Source: Bacteroidetes bacterium UBA4416
Lineage (GTDB): Bacteria > Bacteroidota > Bacteroidia > B-17B0 > Aurantibacillaceae
Length of the DNA stretch: 64,000 nucleotides
Direction of reading: 5' to 3'
Assembly: GCA_002390745.1 (NCBI GenBank)
Contig: DGQK01000024.1
Span: 62,747-126,746 of the forward strand
In this document: in pieces, positions 35,214 to 43,719 of the stretch
Layout of the letters: each line of letters opens with the position of its first letter
How positions within the stretch are numbered: position 1 is the stretch's first letter
Translations under genes and position numbers: made by a program
The notes under the pieces: generated by a model
The model's input: the letters and a program-made list of their open reading frames with translations, nothing else
What the model was told of the DNA's origin: nothing
Databases searched by the model: none

Positions 35214-37790
35214 TTACATCTCGCCCAATTGCGCACCCAGTGTAAAATGGAACTGGCCTTTGCCATTTCCGGAGCTTGGATTGCCCGGAATATTATCAAA
35301 GCCCCAGCCGTAATCAAGCCCAAGAAGGCCAAACATCGGGAGGAAGACCCGAAGGCCAAAACCCGCACTGCGCTTCACCTGGAAAGGATTGAAGTCCTTG
35401 TATTTGGCCCAGGTATTGCCCGCTTCTGCAAAACCCAGGATAAAGATCGTAGCCTGTGGATTCAAAGATATCGGGTAACGCAACTCCATGGTATAGCGGG
35501 CAGCAATAGGATCGCCATTGGTGCTGGACACCGAGTTGTCGGTATAACCGCGCAGGGCAATGATCTCTCGGGCCACAAAATTCTGATAGCCGCTGAGGCC
35601 GCTACCGCCCATATAATACCGTTCAAACGGGGAAACACCTACTTTTTTGTTGTACATGCCCAGGATACCATAACCGATCTTGGTGCGCAGCACCAGGTTG
35701 CGTGCTTCTTTCCCTTCCCCTTTGGGCTTGTAGTGGGTAAGCTGCGTAAACCACTCTGCCGTGAACTTATACTTTTGGTATTCGATGAACTTAAAGCGTT
35801 CCGCATCGGTGGCCGTTTCATAATTTTTCCCGTTGAACAGGGAATAAGGCGGCGTAAACTGCCCGGTGAGTGAGAAATTAGAGCCGTTTTTCGGGAAGAT
35901 CGGGGCATCTACGCTGTTGCGGCTGATGTTGACCTTGCCGTTGAAATCATTGGAGTAACCATTGCTGAAACTAAACACACCGTAGTAATTATTAAGCTCA
36001 TAGTAGTTATAGCTCAGCTCCGTGTATAAGGAGAAAAAGTCATCCGGTTTTTTCAGGCGCTTGCCAAAGCCCACGGAACCCCCGGTAATGGAAAGGGTAC
36101 TACGGTTAGGATTCAGGATTTTATTCCCTTCTCCATCCTTGGTGTATTTCTTTTCGCCGGTTTGGTTGAACAGGGAGTGGAAGGCAGATACCGACAGGGA
36201 ATTGGGCTTTTTACCGCCCAGCCATGGCTCCGTGAAGGAGATGTTGTACGACTGGTAATACACCCCATTGGTTTGCGCACGGATGCTGAACTTCTGTCCA
36301 TCGCCCGTAGGCAAAGGACTCCAGGAAGAAGGCTTGAAAATATTGCGCATCGAGAAATTATTGAACGAAAGGCCCAGCGTACCTACCACACGGCCACCGC
36401 CCCAGCCGCCCGAGAGCTCTACCTGGTCCGACGGTTTTTCCTCTACCCGGTATTCAATATCCACTGTTCCATCCGCCATATTGGGCGTAGGCGTTACTCC
36501 CAGCTTCTCCGGGTCGAAATAGCCCAGCTGGCTCAGCTCACGCTGCGTACGGATGATATCGGACTTGCGGAACAGCTGGCCCGGCCTTGTGCGGATCTCA
36601 CGGTAGATCACATGATCATTCGTTTTGGTGTTTCCCATCACCGTCACTTTGTTAATGGTAGCCTGCTTTCCTTCATACAAGTGTATTTCCAGGTCAATAG
36701 TATCATTGTGGATGTTGACCTCCTGCGGGTTCACGTTGAAGAAGAGGTGGCCGTCATCCATGTATAAGGAGGTAATATCATAACCGTTTGGATTCATGAA
36801 CAACTTCTGATCCAACAGGCTCTGATCGAAAATATCGCCTTTTTTGATATTGAGGATGGTATCGAGCTGCCCGCTCCTGTACTTGGCATTTCCGAGCCAC
36901 TTGATGTTGCCGAAATAATACTTGTTCCCCTCCTCGATATAAATATCGATGTTGACACGGTTCTTCTTCACAAAGTACACCGTATCTTTTTTAATACGGG
37001 CATCGCGGTAACCCCTGCTGTTGTATTTGGTAATAATGCTGGGCATGTCTTTCTCAAGGTTGTCCTCGAGGTATTTGCCGGAGTTGAAAGGATTATATAG
37101 GCGGAACGGCTTGCTATCCTTCATGTCCTTCCTCAGCTTCCAGTTTTTCACCACCGTATTGCCGTAGAAGTTCAGGTTTTTGATCCTGACCTTCTTGCCT
37201 TTCTTCACATTGATGAATACATTGACATGGGGAGTCTTGGTACTCTTTTCGGGAGTGGTGGTGATGGTTACTTCCGCATTAAAAAAGCCTTTATTCACAT
37301 AATAGTCCTTCACGATGTTTTTGATGTAGCCCAGGGTATAGTCCGTTACCACTTTTTCACGCACAAAACGGATCTTTGCCCTGATGTCGTCGGCATCGTT
37401 CTTCTTCACATTACCGGTAAAAGAGAAACCGTACAGCCTCGGTTTTTCCGTCACGCTTATTTTCAGGAAAGCCTCGTTGCCGATCACTTTGACGAGGTAC
37501 ACTTTCACATCCTCAAACAAGCTTTGCTTCCAGAGGTTTTTGATGGCTTCCGAGATTTTATCGCCCGGGATCTGGATCTTATCGCCCGGTGTCAGGCCCG
37601 ACAGAAGGCGGACAATATTTTTATCGGTGTATTGAGAGCACTCAACCTCTATGGCTGCCAGTGTATACTCCTTAGGCTTCGCCCAATCGATAGGCTCGGA
37701 GGTTTGCGACGATTCCAGAAGGATCTGCGAGAAACCCACATGGCTCAGCATCAGCAAAAGACACAGGAAGGGGAGCTTAATCAATTTCAT
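35214..37790 (-). CDS. bamA: Outer-membrane protein assembly factor BamA
   Basis: An 858-residue Omp85 protein: signal peptide (cut near GFSQ, residue 22), five POTRA domains (about 45-470, with PRLYGFSFTGNVKKNDADD, VRIKNLNFYGNTVVKNW, ATINKVTVMGNTKTNDHVI) and a 16-stranded barrel (about 480-858) including the lid-loop region YMGGSGLSGYQ...LRGY with the VRGF-type motif replaced by ALRGY. It inserts beta-barrel proteins in the outer membrane. The C-terminus ends LGAQLGEM; the usual terminal aromatic residue of the beta-signal is absent. It is followed by two Skp-like chaperones, a recurrent Bacteroidota arrangement. Confidence 0.95.
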   Translation of the reverse strand: MKLIKLPFLCLLLMLSHVGFSQILLESSQTSEPIDWAKPKEYTLAAIEVECSQYTDKNIVRLLSGLTPGDKIQIPGDKISEAIKNLWKQSLFEDVKVYLVKVIGNEAFLKISVTEKPRLYGFSFTGNVKKNDADDIRAKIRFVREKVVTDYTLGYIKNIVKDYYVNKGFFNAEVTITTTPEKSTKTPHVNVFINVKKGKKVRIKNLNFYGNTVVKNWKLRKDMKDSKPFRLYNPFNSGKYLEDNLEKDMPSIITKYNSRGYRDARIKKDTVYFVKKNRVNIDIYIEEGNKYYFGNIKWLGNAKYRSGQLDTILNIKKGDIFDQSLLDQKLFMNPNGYDITSLYMDDGHLFFNVNPQEVNIHNDTIDLEIHLYEGKQATINKVTVMGNTKTNDHVIYREIRTRPGQLFRKSDIIRTQRELSQLGYFDPEKLGVTPTPNMADGTVDIEYRVEEKPSDQVELSGGWGGGRVVGTLGLSFNNFSMRNIFKPSSWSPLPTGDGQKFSIRAQTNGVYYQSYNISFTEPWLGGKKPNSLSVSAFHSLFNQTGEKKYTKDGEGNKILNPNRSTLSITGGSVGFGKRLKKPDDFFSLYTELSYNYYELNNYYGVFSFSNGYSNDFNGKVNISRNSVDAPIFPKNGSNFSLTGQFTPPYSLFNGKNYETATDAERFKFIEYQKYKFTAEWFTQLTHYKPKGEGKEARNLVLRTKIGYGILGMYNKKVGVSPFERYYMGGSGLSGYQNFVAREIIALRGYTDNSVSSTNGDPIAARYTMELRYPISLNPQATIFILGFAEAGNTWAKYKDFNPFQVKRSAGFGLRVFLPMFGLLGLDYGWGFDNIPGNPSSGNGKGQFHFTLGAQLGEM

Positions 37791-37892
37791 TTGTCTTTTT
37801 TAGTGTTCTTTGTGCCATAACATGTCACGGATGCAGGTGATGGTATAGCAGTTTTGATATAGTATCTGTTTATGATGATGTAAAACTGCTGT

Positions 37893-38642
37893 TTATTTGG
37901 TATTGAGAATTTGCTCGCTGGTTTTACCGAAGCGCCTTTCGCGGTTCTGATAATTGAGGATGGCTGTAAACAGGTCTTCTTTGCGAAACTCCGGCCAAAG
38001 TTTTTCTGTAAAGTAAAACTCGGCATAAGCCAGCTGCCATAATAAAAAATTGCTGATGCGGTGCTCCCCGCTTGTGCGGATCATCAGTTCCGGATCGGGG
38101 ATCGTGCGTGTGCACAGCCTGGATTGGATCGTTTCTTCTGAAATAGCATCGATGCTGAGGGCTCCGCTACTTACCTCGGCGGCAATCTGTTTCACCGCTT
38201 CTGTCAATTCCCACTTGGAGGAATAGCTCAGGGCCAGGATCAGTTTCAGGCCGGTATTGTTGGCAGTAATGGCAATGGACTCATTGAGCTCTTCCAGGCA
38301 GGCCGGCGGCAGGCTTTGTAAATTGCCAATAGCCATGAGCGATACATTTTTCTTATTAAGCTCAGGGGTTTCCATGCTGATGGTAGATACCAGCAATTCC
38401 ATCAGGGCATCCACTTCTTCTTTCGGCCTGTTCCAGTTTTCAGTACTGAAAGCATAGAGCGTCACGTATTTTACACCGGCTTCACCGGCCGCTTCCACCA
38501 CATCCCTCACCGAGTTTACCCCTTCATAATGGCCAAAGATCCGGTTCTCTCCCTGTTGCTTGGCCCAGCGCCCGTTTCCATCCATTATAATGGCAATGTG
38601 CTGAGGAACTTTTTGCGTATCGATCTGTTGTAATAGGCTCAT
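37893..38642 (-). CDS. uppS: Undecaprenyl (isoprenyl) diphosphate synthase
   Basis: A cis-prenyltransferase of 249 residues making the C55 lipid carrier used by mraY and murG. The catalytic Asp21 is in IIMDGNGRWAK; YAFSTENWNRP and the C-terminal RTSGEHRISNFLLWQLAYAEFYF (RxSG and the IPP-binding stretch) are intact. It lies 102 bases upstream of bamA on the same strand. A near-match -7 box (TAAATTCG) precedes the start. Confidence 0.96.
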   Translation of the reverse strand: MSLLQQIDTQKVPQHIAIIMDGNGRWAKQQGENRIFGHYEGVNSVRDVVEAAGEAGVKYVTLYAFSTENWNRPKEEVDALMELLVSTISMETPELNKKNVSLMAIGNLQSLPPACLEELNESIAITANNTGLKLILALSYSSKWELTEAVKQIAAEVSSGALSIDAISEETIQSRLCTRTIPDPELMIRTSGEHRISNFLLWQLAYAEFYFTEKLWPEFRKEDLFTAILNYQNRERRFGKTSEQILNTK

Positions 38643-38843
38643 TTTATTAAGAACGACGAATTTACACTTTTAGCCGAAATACAGCAAATTAAAGGGGGAA
38701 AACCTCTTAAATAGTGTTAACTGACTGCCTGAAACCGGTATAAACCGCGTCATTTTCTGATGCTGCTGATTCAAAGGCTAAGACGGCATCTGATGCTGTT
38801 TTGTTACAGCCCGAAACGGAAATTTTAATGGAGGATTTGCCTT

Positions 38844-39869
38844 TTAATTCCGGGGCAACGGTCGCTGCTGCTTCCTGTACTTAAGCATGTTCACATAATG
38901 AAGCGCCAGCTTGTTATTATAATCTTCGTAAGCCTTCTGGGCCCAGGTAATGGCGGCATCCAGGTCGTCGTTGATCTCGCAAAGGATAGCCATGTTGTAG
39001 CATCCCCTTCCTGCTGTTTTACGCCGTGAACTGTTTGCCTCCTTAAGCCATAATTCTCCGGCGCCGTCCCAATTCCCGGTACGGGCGCGCCTGGTAGCGA
39101 TCTTAAAATTTCTGCTGCCTTTCACGTAATAATCCCTCGTCAGGGTGATCTGGTACGGAATAAATCTGTCGGCATACGCCCTTCCCAGGCGGTTGGCGCT
39201 CTGCCTGATGGCTTCCTTCCTGCCCAACATGGCCTCTACCGTATTCACCGCCGTGGCTGCATTGGCCGTCACACTCATCTCCTCTACCTGCGGAAACTCG
39301 TCAAGCAACCTTTTTCCGGCAGGATCATAAAGCCTCCAGCCGGCTTTCACGGTCGTGATAATATTGGCCTGGGCATTCGCCACATTGTTGATCACATCTG
39401 TGATCGTATTCACCTTGGCCGGAGTGCTGAGCGGAACAACCCTGAGCTGCGTATCGAATACCTCCAGCACAAAGAGCACATCTACGCCATTGTCTTTGCA
39501 GATCGTTTCCACATCTTTCCAGGAAAGCGGCGACGGAAAGCTACCGGCTACAGGCGTGCGGAGGTCTGGGGCGGAAATTGTTTTCACAATGTCAAAGCAC
39601 TTGTTCCCGGCCAGCGCATCGTTGAGGCCGCGCATGGCTTCTTTTCCGGATTCCCGGATCATTTGAGCGGTTTCGGCGGAAGCTGCCTGGTGGATGCTGT
39701 TGAGCGCCTTGTTATCGTCGGAAGGCACGGAGCGGTTGATGATGCCCGCATGTTTGACCGTTTCCGGAACATAAACCGGCGGAGGGTTGACGGTCTTGAT
39801 GTAAACGAGGTTGGTTTTGCAGGATACCAGAAAAGTACTGATGACAAAGCATAGAAAAATCCGTTTCAT
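38844..39869 (-). CDS. DUF6340-like lipoprotein with C-terminal TPR-like helices
   Basis: A 341-residue lipoprotein: Cys17 follows LVSC in the N-terminal signal. The middle portion (about 70-250) has alternating beta strands with DVLFVLEVFDTQLRV and GWRLYDPAGKRLLDE; the last 100 residues (RRARTGNWDGAGELW, CYNMAILCEINDDLDAAITWAQKAYE) look like TPR helices. This matches the DUF6340 lipoproteins of Bacteroidota, whose role is unknown. It is separated from ispF by 53 bases and from uppS by 201 bases in which I see no feature. Confidence 0.78.
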   Translation of the reverse strand: MKRIFLCFVISTFLVSCKTNLVYIKTVNPPPVYVPETVKHAGIINRSVPSDDNKALNSIHQAASAETAQMIRESGKEAMRGLNDALAGNKCFDIVKTISAPDLRTPVAGSFPSPLSWKDVETICKDNGVDVLFVLEVFDTQLRVVPLSTPAKVNTITDVINNVANAQANIITTVKAGWRLYDPAGKRLLDEFPQVEEMSVTANAATAVNTVEAMLGRKEAIRQSANRLGRAYADRFIPYQITLTRDYYVKGSRNFKIATRRARTGNWDGAGELWLKEANSSRRKTAGRGCYNMAILCEINDDLDAAITWAQKAYEDYNNKLALHYVNMLKYRKQQRPLPRN

Positions 39870-39922
39870 AAAACTGGGGGGTTGATACCTGATCGGGGTT
39901 TAACTCAAAAATCCGGCCACAC

Positions 39923-40405
39923 TTATTTTTTATAGATCAGCGCCACGGCATAGGCATTCACGCCCTCGCCCCTGCCCACATAGCCAAGCGCTTCGTTGGT
40001 GGTAGCCTTTACGGAAATATCGTTCGTGCTCACCTTCATGATCGGCGCCAGCACTTCCTGCATGGCTTTGATGTGCGGGTTTACCTTTGGTGCCTCAAGG
40101 CTCAGCGTGGCATCCACATTGCCGATGCAATAGCCGTGCTGGTCGAGCAGCTCCACCACTTCCTTTAACAGCAGCTTGCTATCGGCGCCTTTGTACTTTG
40201 GATTGGTATTCGGAAAATGAAAGCCGATATCACGGAGATTGGCGGCTCCGAGCAGGGCATCACAAATGGCATGCAACAGCACGTCCGCATCGCTATGGCC
40301 TACACAGCCCTTGTCAAATTCCAGCTTAATACCTCCCAGCCACAGCTCGCGACCTTCTCCCAAAGGATGCACGTCGTAACCGAAACCTACTCTGATGTTT
40401 ACCAT
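39923..40405 (-). CDS. ispF: 2-C-methyl-D-erythritol 2,4-cyclodiphosphate synthase
   Basis: MEP-pathway enzyme of 160 residues forming the cyclic diphosphate precursor of IPP. Zinc ligands Asp11 and His13 are in GYDVHPLGEG, and the third His is in GHSDADVLLHAICDALLGA; the substrate cytidine pocket is served by VKATTNEALGYVGRGEG. Start at ATG 40405; the frame is open 18 codons upstream but those residues do not resemble the family. It supplies the isoprenoid used by uppS and the polyprenyl synthase elsewhere in the window. Confidence 0.96.
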   Translation of the reverse strand: MVNIRVGFGYDVHPLGEGRELWLGGIKLEFDKGCVGHSDADVLLHAICDALLGAANLRDIGFHFPNTNPKYKGADSKLLLKEVVELLDQHGYCIGNVDATLSLEAPKVNPHIKAMQEVLAPIMKVSTNDISVKATTNEALGYVGRGEGVNAYAVALIYKK

Positions 40406-40492
40406 AACGGATTTTTTATTTGTTCTATGCTGTTCATTGTACATTGCATGCCGGCACAATGGACAGCATACAGTTTGCAGTTTGCAACGAGC

Positions 40493-41347
40493 CTATTTGT
40501 CTTTCATATACTCCTCGAAAGGAATTTGTTGCATGAATTCTTTCGAGTAGATGTATTGATACAGCAGGTCCGACCATTGTTTATGGGTTTTCCGGTCTGT
40601 AAGCAACGCGGAGTCAAAGGGCTTACTGTAATGGATCTTGATGGTTTCTTTCCTGGCTTTGAACATTTCATCGGGCAGGAACAACATTTCGATATTGGCT
40701 TTGATGCCGATCCATTTGCGGAAATTGGCAAAATTGTAAAAGAACCTGGAGTTTTCCCCTTCAATAAATACCGGCTGTATCATCCGCCCGTGATCGATGG
40801 CCTGCGTAACAAAACTCTTTTTCCAGGTAAGGTCGCGCACCACTCCGTCCTGCTTGCGCGATACCAGTCCTGCCGGGAAGAAGAGCACCGCTGCGTCCGA
40901 CATAAACACTTCCTCCATGGTGCGCAGGGAACTGGTTGAGGAGGCCCCGGTCTTATTCACCGCCACAAAAACATCTCCGTAATTCTTTACGTTCTTCAGG
41001 ATATCATTGACAAAAAAACGGACATCGGGCCTGATCTCTCCTACCGACTTGATAAGCGCCATGCCATCGAGCCCGCCCAGGGGGTGGTTGGCGGCAATGA
41101 TCACGGTGCCGGTTTTAGGAACAAGCTCTGCGTGCCGTGATTCGACTTTGGCTCCGAGCCTGTCGAGCGCACCGGCATTGAATTCCAGCCCTTCTTTGTC
41201 TTTCAGGGCAATCATCGCTGCATTGATCTCATCTTCATGTAGCTTCTTTTTCAGCCAGTTGATTGCAAAACGAGGCAACCACTTGTACAGCTTATAGGCT
41301 TTTTCCTTTAAAACTTTTTCGACGTCAATAAATTTTGCTTGTTCCAT
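40493..41347 (-). CDS. PlsC-like lysophospholipid/glycerol acyltransferase
   Basis: A 284-residue acyltransferase with the catalytic H-x4-D in NHPLGGLD (about residue 101) and FFPAGLVSR as the phosphate-binding block. It has no clear membrane helix and probably associates peripherally. The start at ATG 41347 is preferred: a -7 box sits at 41361 and the 53 upstream codons of the open frame would lie before the transcript. Members acylate lysophosphatidic acid or lyso-aminolipids; which one is not evident. Confidence 0.88.
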   Translation of the reverse strand: MEQAKFIDVEKVLKEKAYKLYKWLPRFAINWLKKKLHEDEINAAMIALKDKEGLEFNAGALDRLGAKVESRHAELVPKTGTVIIAANHPLGGLDGMALIKSVGEIRPDVRFFVNDILKNVKNYGDVFVAVNKTGASSTSSLRTMEEVFMSDAAVLFFPAGLVSRKQDGVVRDLTWKKSFVTQAIDHGRMIQPVFIEGENSRFFYNFANFRKWIGIKANIEMLFLPDEMFKARKETIKIHYSKPFDSALLTDRKTHKQWSDLLYQYIYSKEFMQQIPFEEYMKDK

Positions 41348-41360
41348 AACGATGGGTTGC

Positions 41361-41368
41361 CAAAGATA
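41361..41368 (-). promoter_or_regulatory. -7 box (TATCTTTG) of the acyltransferase gene
   Basis: Reads TATCTTTG on the minus strand, 13 bases upstream of ATG 41347. Confidence 0.45.
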
Positions 41369-41536
41369 ACAAATTGTTAATATCCCGGACACCTGCCGGC
41401 CAAAAAATGCATGTCGCCACTGCTGCACCGACCCGCTGAAAGGCTTGCCAAAACCGGGAAATACCTGCTTTACAGCCCGGAATGAAACAATTAACAGGCT
41501 GTTCAAAATTATTAACAGCGTTTTGATTTTTCAACA

Positions 41537-41576
41537 AAAGTGGTAAAAAAGGGGCGAAAGTGGTAAAAAGTGGTGA
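41537..41576 (+). promoter_or_regulatory. MraZ operator: four 10-bp direct repeats
   Basis: Four consecutive decamers: AAAGTGGTAA (41537), AAAAGGGGCG (41547), AAAGTGGTAA (41557) and AAAGTGGTGA (41567). MraZ is known to bind tandem boxes with 10-base periodicity: TGGG-type in E. coli, AAAGTG(T/G) plus three spacer bases in Mycoplasma. Three of the four match the latter form exactly. The array ends 8 bases before the -7 box, covering the -33 region, so autorepression of the dcw operon by MraZ is expected. Confidence 0.8.
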
Positions 41577-41584
41577 AATTTTGA

Positions 41585-41592
41585 TATTTTTG
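41585..41592 (+). promoter_or_regulatory. -7 box (TATTTTTG) of the dcw operon
   Basis: TAnnTTTG match directly after the MraZ boxes; a start near 41598 leaves a leader of about 19 bases before mraZ. Confidence 0.6.
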
Positions 41593-41616
41593 ACCCAATA
41601 CAACGGAAAACCGCTC

Positions 41617-42087
41617 ATGACAAGCCTTATAGGGGAATTTGATTGCAAAGTGGATGCTAAAGGGCGTTTCATGTTTCCTGTGAATCTCAGGAAGCAGTTG
41701 GAAGAGGTATTTGAAAAAGGATTTGTGATCAACCGGAACCTTCACCAGAAATGCCTGGTGCTTTACCCGATGAGCGAGTGGAACAAGCTAAACAAAAAGC
41801 TGAGCAAGCTCAACCGTTTGATCAAGGCCAATGATGTGTTTGTGAGGAAATTTACCGGTGGCGCTACGGCTGCCGAAGCCGACAACACAGGCCGCGTGCT
41901 GTTACCGAAAGCCCTCGTCGACTATGCCGACATCAAAACCGACATCAAGGTTTTGGGAAGCAACAACGTTATCGAGATCTGGGATAAAAAATTATATGAG
42001 CACTTCCTCGAGCAGGATGTGGACATTGAAAAACTGGCGGAAGATGTGTTGGGAAGCTTAAACTTCAATGATGGAGATGATGAGTAA
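41617..42087 (+). CDS. mraZ: Transcriptional regulator MraZ
   Basis: A 156-residue protein of two SpoVT/AbrB-like halves: LIGEFDCKVDAKGRFMFPVNLR (first half) and ATAAEADNTGRVLLPKALVDYA (second half), each with the DxxGR motif. It assembles as a ring that contacts tandem operator boxes. Start at ATG 41617; a GTG frame at 41560 lies inside the operator, upstream of the expected transcript start. It is the first gene of the dcw operon and its last codons overlap rsmH. Confidence 0.96.
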   Translation: MTSLIGEFDCKVDAKGRFMFPVNLRKQLEEVFEKGFVINRNLHQKCLVLYPMSEWNKLNKKLSKLNRLIKANDVFVRKFTGGATAAEADNTGRVLLPKALVDYADIKTDIKVLGSNNVIEIWDKKLYEHFLEQDVDIEKLAEDVLGSLNFNDGDDE

Positions 42088-42994
42088 TGAAAACGCCTAT
42101 CATATCCCCGTTCTTTTACAACCTTGTATTGACAGCCTGAACATCAACCCTGACGGGCTGTATGTGGACCTTACCTTCGGTGGGGGCGGACATTCGAAAG
42201 AGATCCTGAAGCACTTATCGGACAAGGGGAAGCTGTTTTCCTTCGACCAGGATGAGGACGCCAGGGCAAATGTGCCGGCCGATAAGCGCCTGACGTTTAT
42301 TCCTCACAATTTCAGGTATATCAGCAACTACCTGAAACTGTACGGTGTAACTAAAGTAGACGGCATCCTCGGCGACCTGGGCGTGTCATCTCATCAGTTC
42401 GATACGGGACACAGAGGGTTTTCCATTCGTTTTGAAGCGGAGCTCGATATGCGCATGAACCAGAAGGGCGACCTCACCGCGAAGAAGATCCTGAACAGCT
42501 ACGATGCCAAAAAACTGACAGCCATTTTCAGAGAATACGGAGAGGTAGACAATGCATTCAGGCTGGCCAATACGATTGTAGAGGCGAGAGCCAACGGCAG
42601 CATCGACACCACCGAGCAGTTCAAAACGATCATCAGGCCATGCACGCCCAAATTTGAAGAGAACCGTTACCTCGCTAAAGTGTACCAGGCCATCCGCATT
42701 GAGGTGAACCAGGAGATGGAAGCGCTGAAAGAATGCCTGACACAGTGCGTCGGCCTGCTGAAGCCGGGATCACGGCTGGTAGTGATGAGCTACCACAGCC
42801 TGGAAGACCGCCTGGTGAAGAACCTGGTAAAGACGGGAAATGTAGAAGGCAAGGAAGAAAAAGACCTGGTATTCGGAAAGATCACGCGGTATTTCAAATC
42901 GTTGACATCAAAGCCTATTGTACCGGACGAGGAGGAAATCGCCACCAACCCAAGGGCAAGAAGTGCAAAACTAAGGGTAGCGGAGAAAATTTAG
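42080..42994 (+). CDS. rsmH: 16S rRNA (cytosine1402-N4) methyltransferase
   Basis: A 304-residue SAM-dependent methyltransferase (formerly MraW). Motifs: YHIPVLL at the start, LTFGGGGHSKEIL for SAM, GDLGVSSHQFD, FEAELDMRMNQ and SYHSLEDRLVKN. Four in-frame ATGs crowd the start (42068, 42071, 42077, 42080); 42080 (MSNENAYHIPV) fits the family N-terminus best and overlaps the mraZ stop by 8 bases. A 69-base spacer without recognised signals separates it from ftsL. Confidence 0.96.
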   Translation: MSNENAYHIPVLLQPCIDSLNINPDGLYVDLTFGGGGHSKEILKHLSDKGKLFSFDQDEDARANVPADKRLTFIPHNFRYISNYLKLYGVTKVDGILGDLGVSSHQFDTGHRGFSIRFEAELDMRMNQKGDLTAKKILNSYDAKKLTAIFREYGEVDNAFRLANTIVEARANGSIDTTEQFKTIIRPCTPKFEENRYLAKVYQAIRIEVNQEMEALKECLTQCVGLLKPGSRLVVMSYHSLEDRLVKNLVKTGNVEGKEEKDLVFGKITRYFKSLTSKPIVPDEEEIATNPRARSAKLRVAEKI

Positions 42995-43063
42995 GTTGAG
43001 CGATTTCATGTTACAAGTTCAGGTTGAGAAACCGGAACCTGCAACCAGAACAAGAAATAACAC

Positions 43064-43519
43064 GTGGCAAATAAGTTCAGGGACATAGCGGAGAAGGAAG
43101 AACTGCAGGAGCTGGAAGAGCTTGTGGAGATGGAGAAGCCGGCTCCGGCCAAACCGTCGAAACCCGGAAAAAAGGGCGTGCTGGCCAAAGGCCTGTCAAA
43201 GATCTTCGGCGGATCCTTTTTGAGTGATGACCGGACAATCCAGCACATTCCTTTCATCCTGTTCCTGGCCCTTATTGCGATCCTGTATATCGCCAATGGC
43301 TATTATGCGGATGACAAGATCAGGGAGGTGAACAAGATCAGCAACCAGATCAAGGAGCTGAGAACGGAGTACATATCCTCCAAGTCGGACCTGATGTTCA
43401 TCAGCAAGCAAAGCCAGGTGGCCGCAGCGGTAGACACTCTCGGACTGAAAGAACCGGTGGTGGCGCCAATGAAAATAGAAATTGACAGTACGGGAAAAGT
43501 AAGCAATAAAGAACAGTAG
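43064..43519 (+). CDS. ftsL: FtsL-like divisome protein
   Basis: A 151-residue bitopic protein starting at GTG 43064. An acidic then basic cytoplasmic region (about residues 1-62, with KPAPAKPSKPGKK) precedes one membrane helix (about 63-80) and a short periplasmic coiled coil (about 82-115, REVNKISNQIKELRTEY). This is the FtsL-like family placed between rsmH and ftsI in Bacteroidota; sequence similarity to E. coli FtsL is minimal, so the call rests on topology and position. Confidence 0.85.
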   Translation: MANKFRDIAEKEELQELEELVEMEKPAPAKPSKPGKKGVLAKGLSKIFGGSFLSDDRTIQHIPFILFLALIAILYIANGYYADDKIREVNKISNQIKELRTEYISSKSDLMFISKQSQVAAAVDTLGLKEPVVAPMKIEIDSTGKVSNKEQ

Positions 43520-43719
43520 GTAGTAAAGAAGAGAAAGCAGTAGGCAGTAGACAGGAAGCAGTGAGCAGTATGCATTAAAAACTGAAAACAGTGAGCAGTT
43601 GGCTGTAGGCTGTTAGCGGCAGCAGACGATGGACATTGGATAATCGACATCAGACACTAAGCAAAAGAGAACTAAACAAAAAATTCTGCATAATCTGTGT
43701 GATCTGCGGAAAGCAAAAA
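43520..43719. repeat. Degenerate short repeats between ftsL and ftsI
   Basis: The 200-base spacer is made of imperfect CAG/GCAGT-type units: a dense block at 43537-43569 (GCAGTAGGCAGTAGACAGG and similar), with CAGTGAGCAGT at 43559-43569 repeated exactly at 43589-43599, then GGACATTGGATAATCGACAT-like sequence near 43630. No coding potential or promoter is seen. Confidence 0.65.

Noticed and set aside
41560..41616. GTG start giving an extended MraZ
   Set aside because: The extension lies within the MraZ boxes and before the predicted transcription start.
43537..43599. CRISPR-like alternation in the ftsL-ftsI spacer
   Set aside because: The repeated units are short, imperfect and without unique 30-40 base spacers; no cas gene is nearby.
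43636..43719. Upstream ATG extending FtsI by 28 residues
   Set aside because: The extension is translated repeat spacer with several cysteines and no similarity to the family N-terminus.
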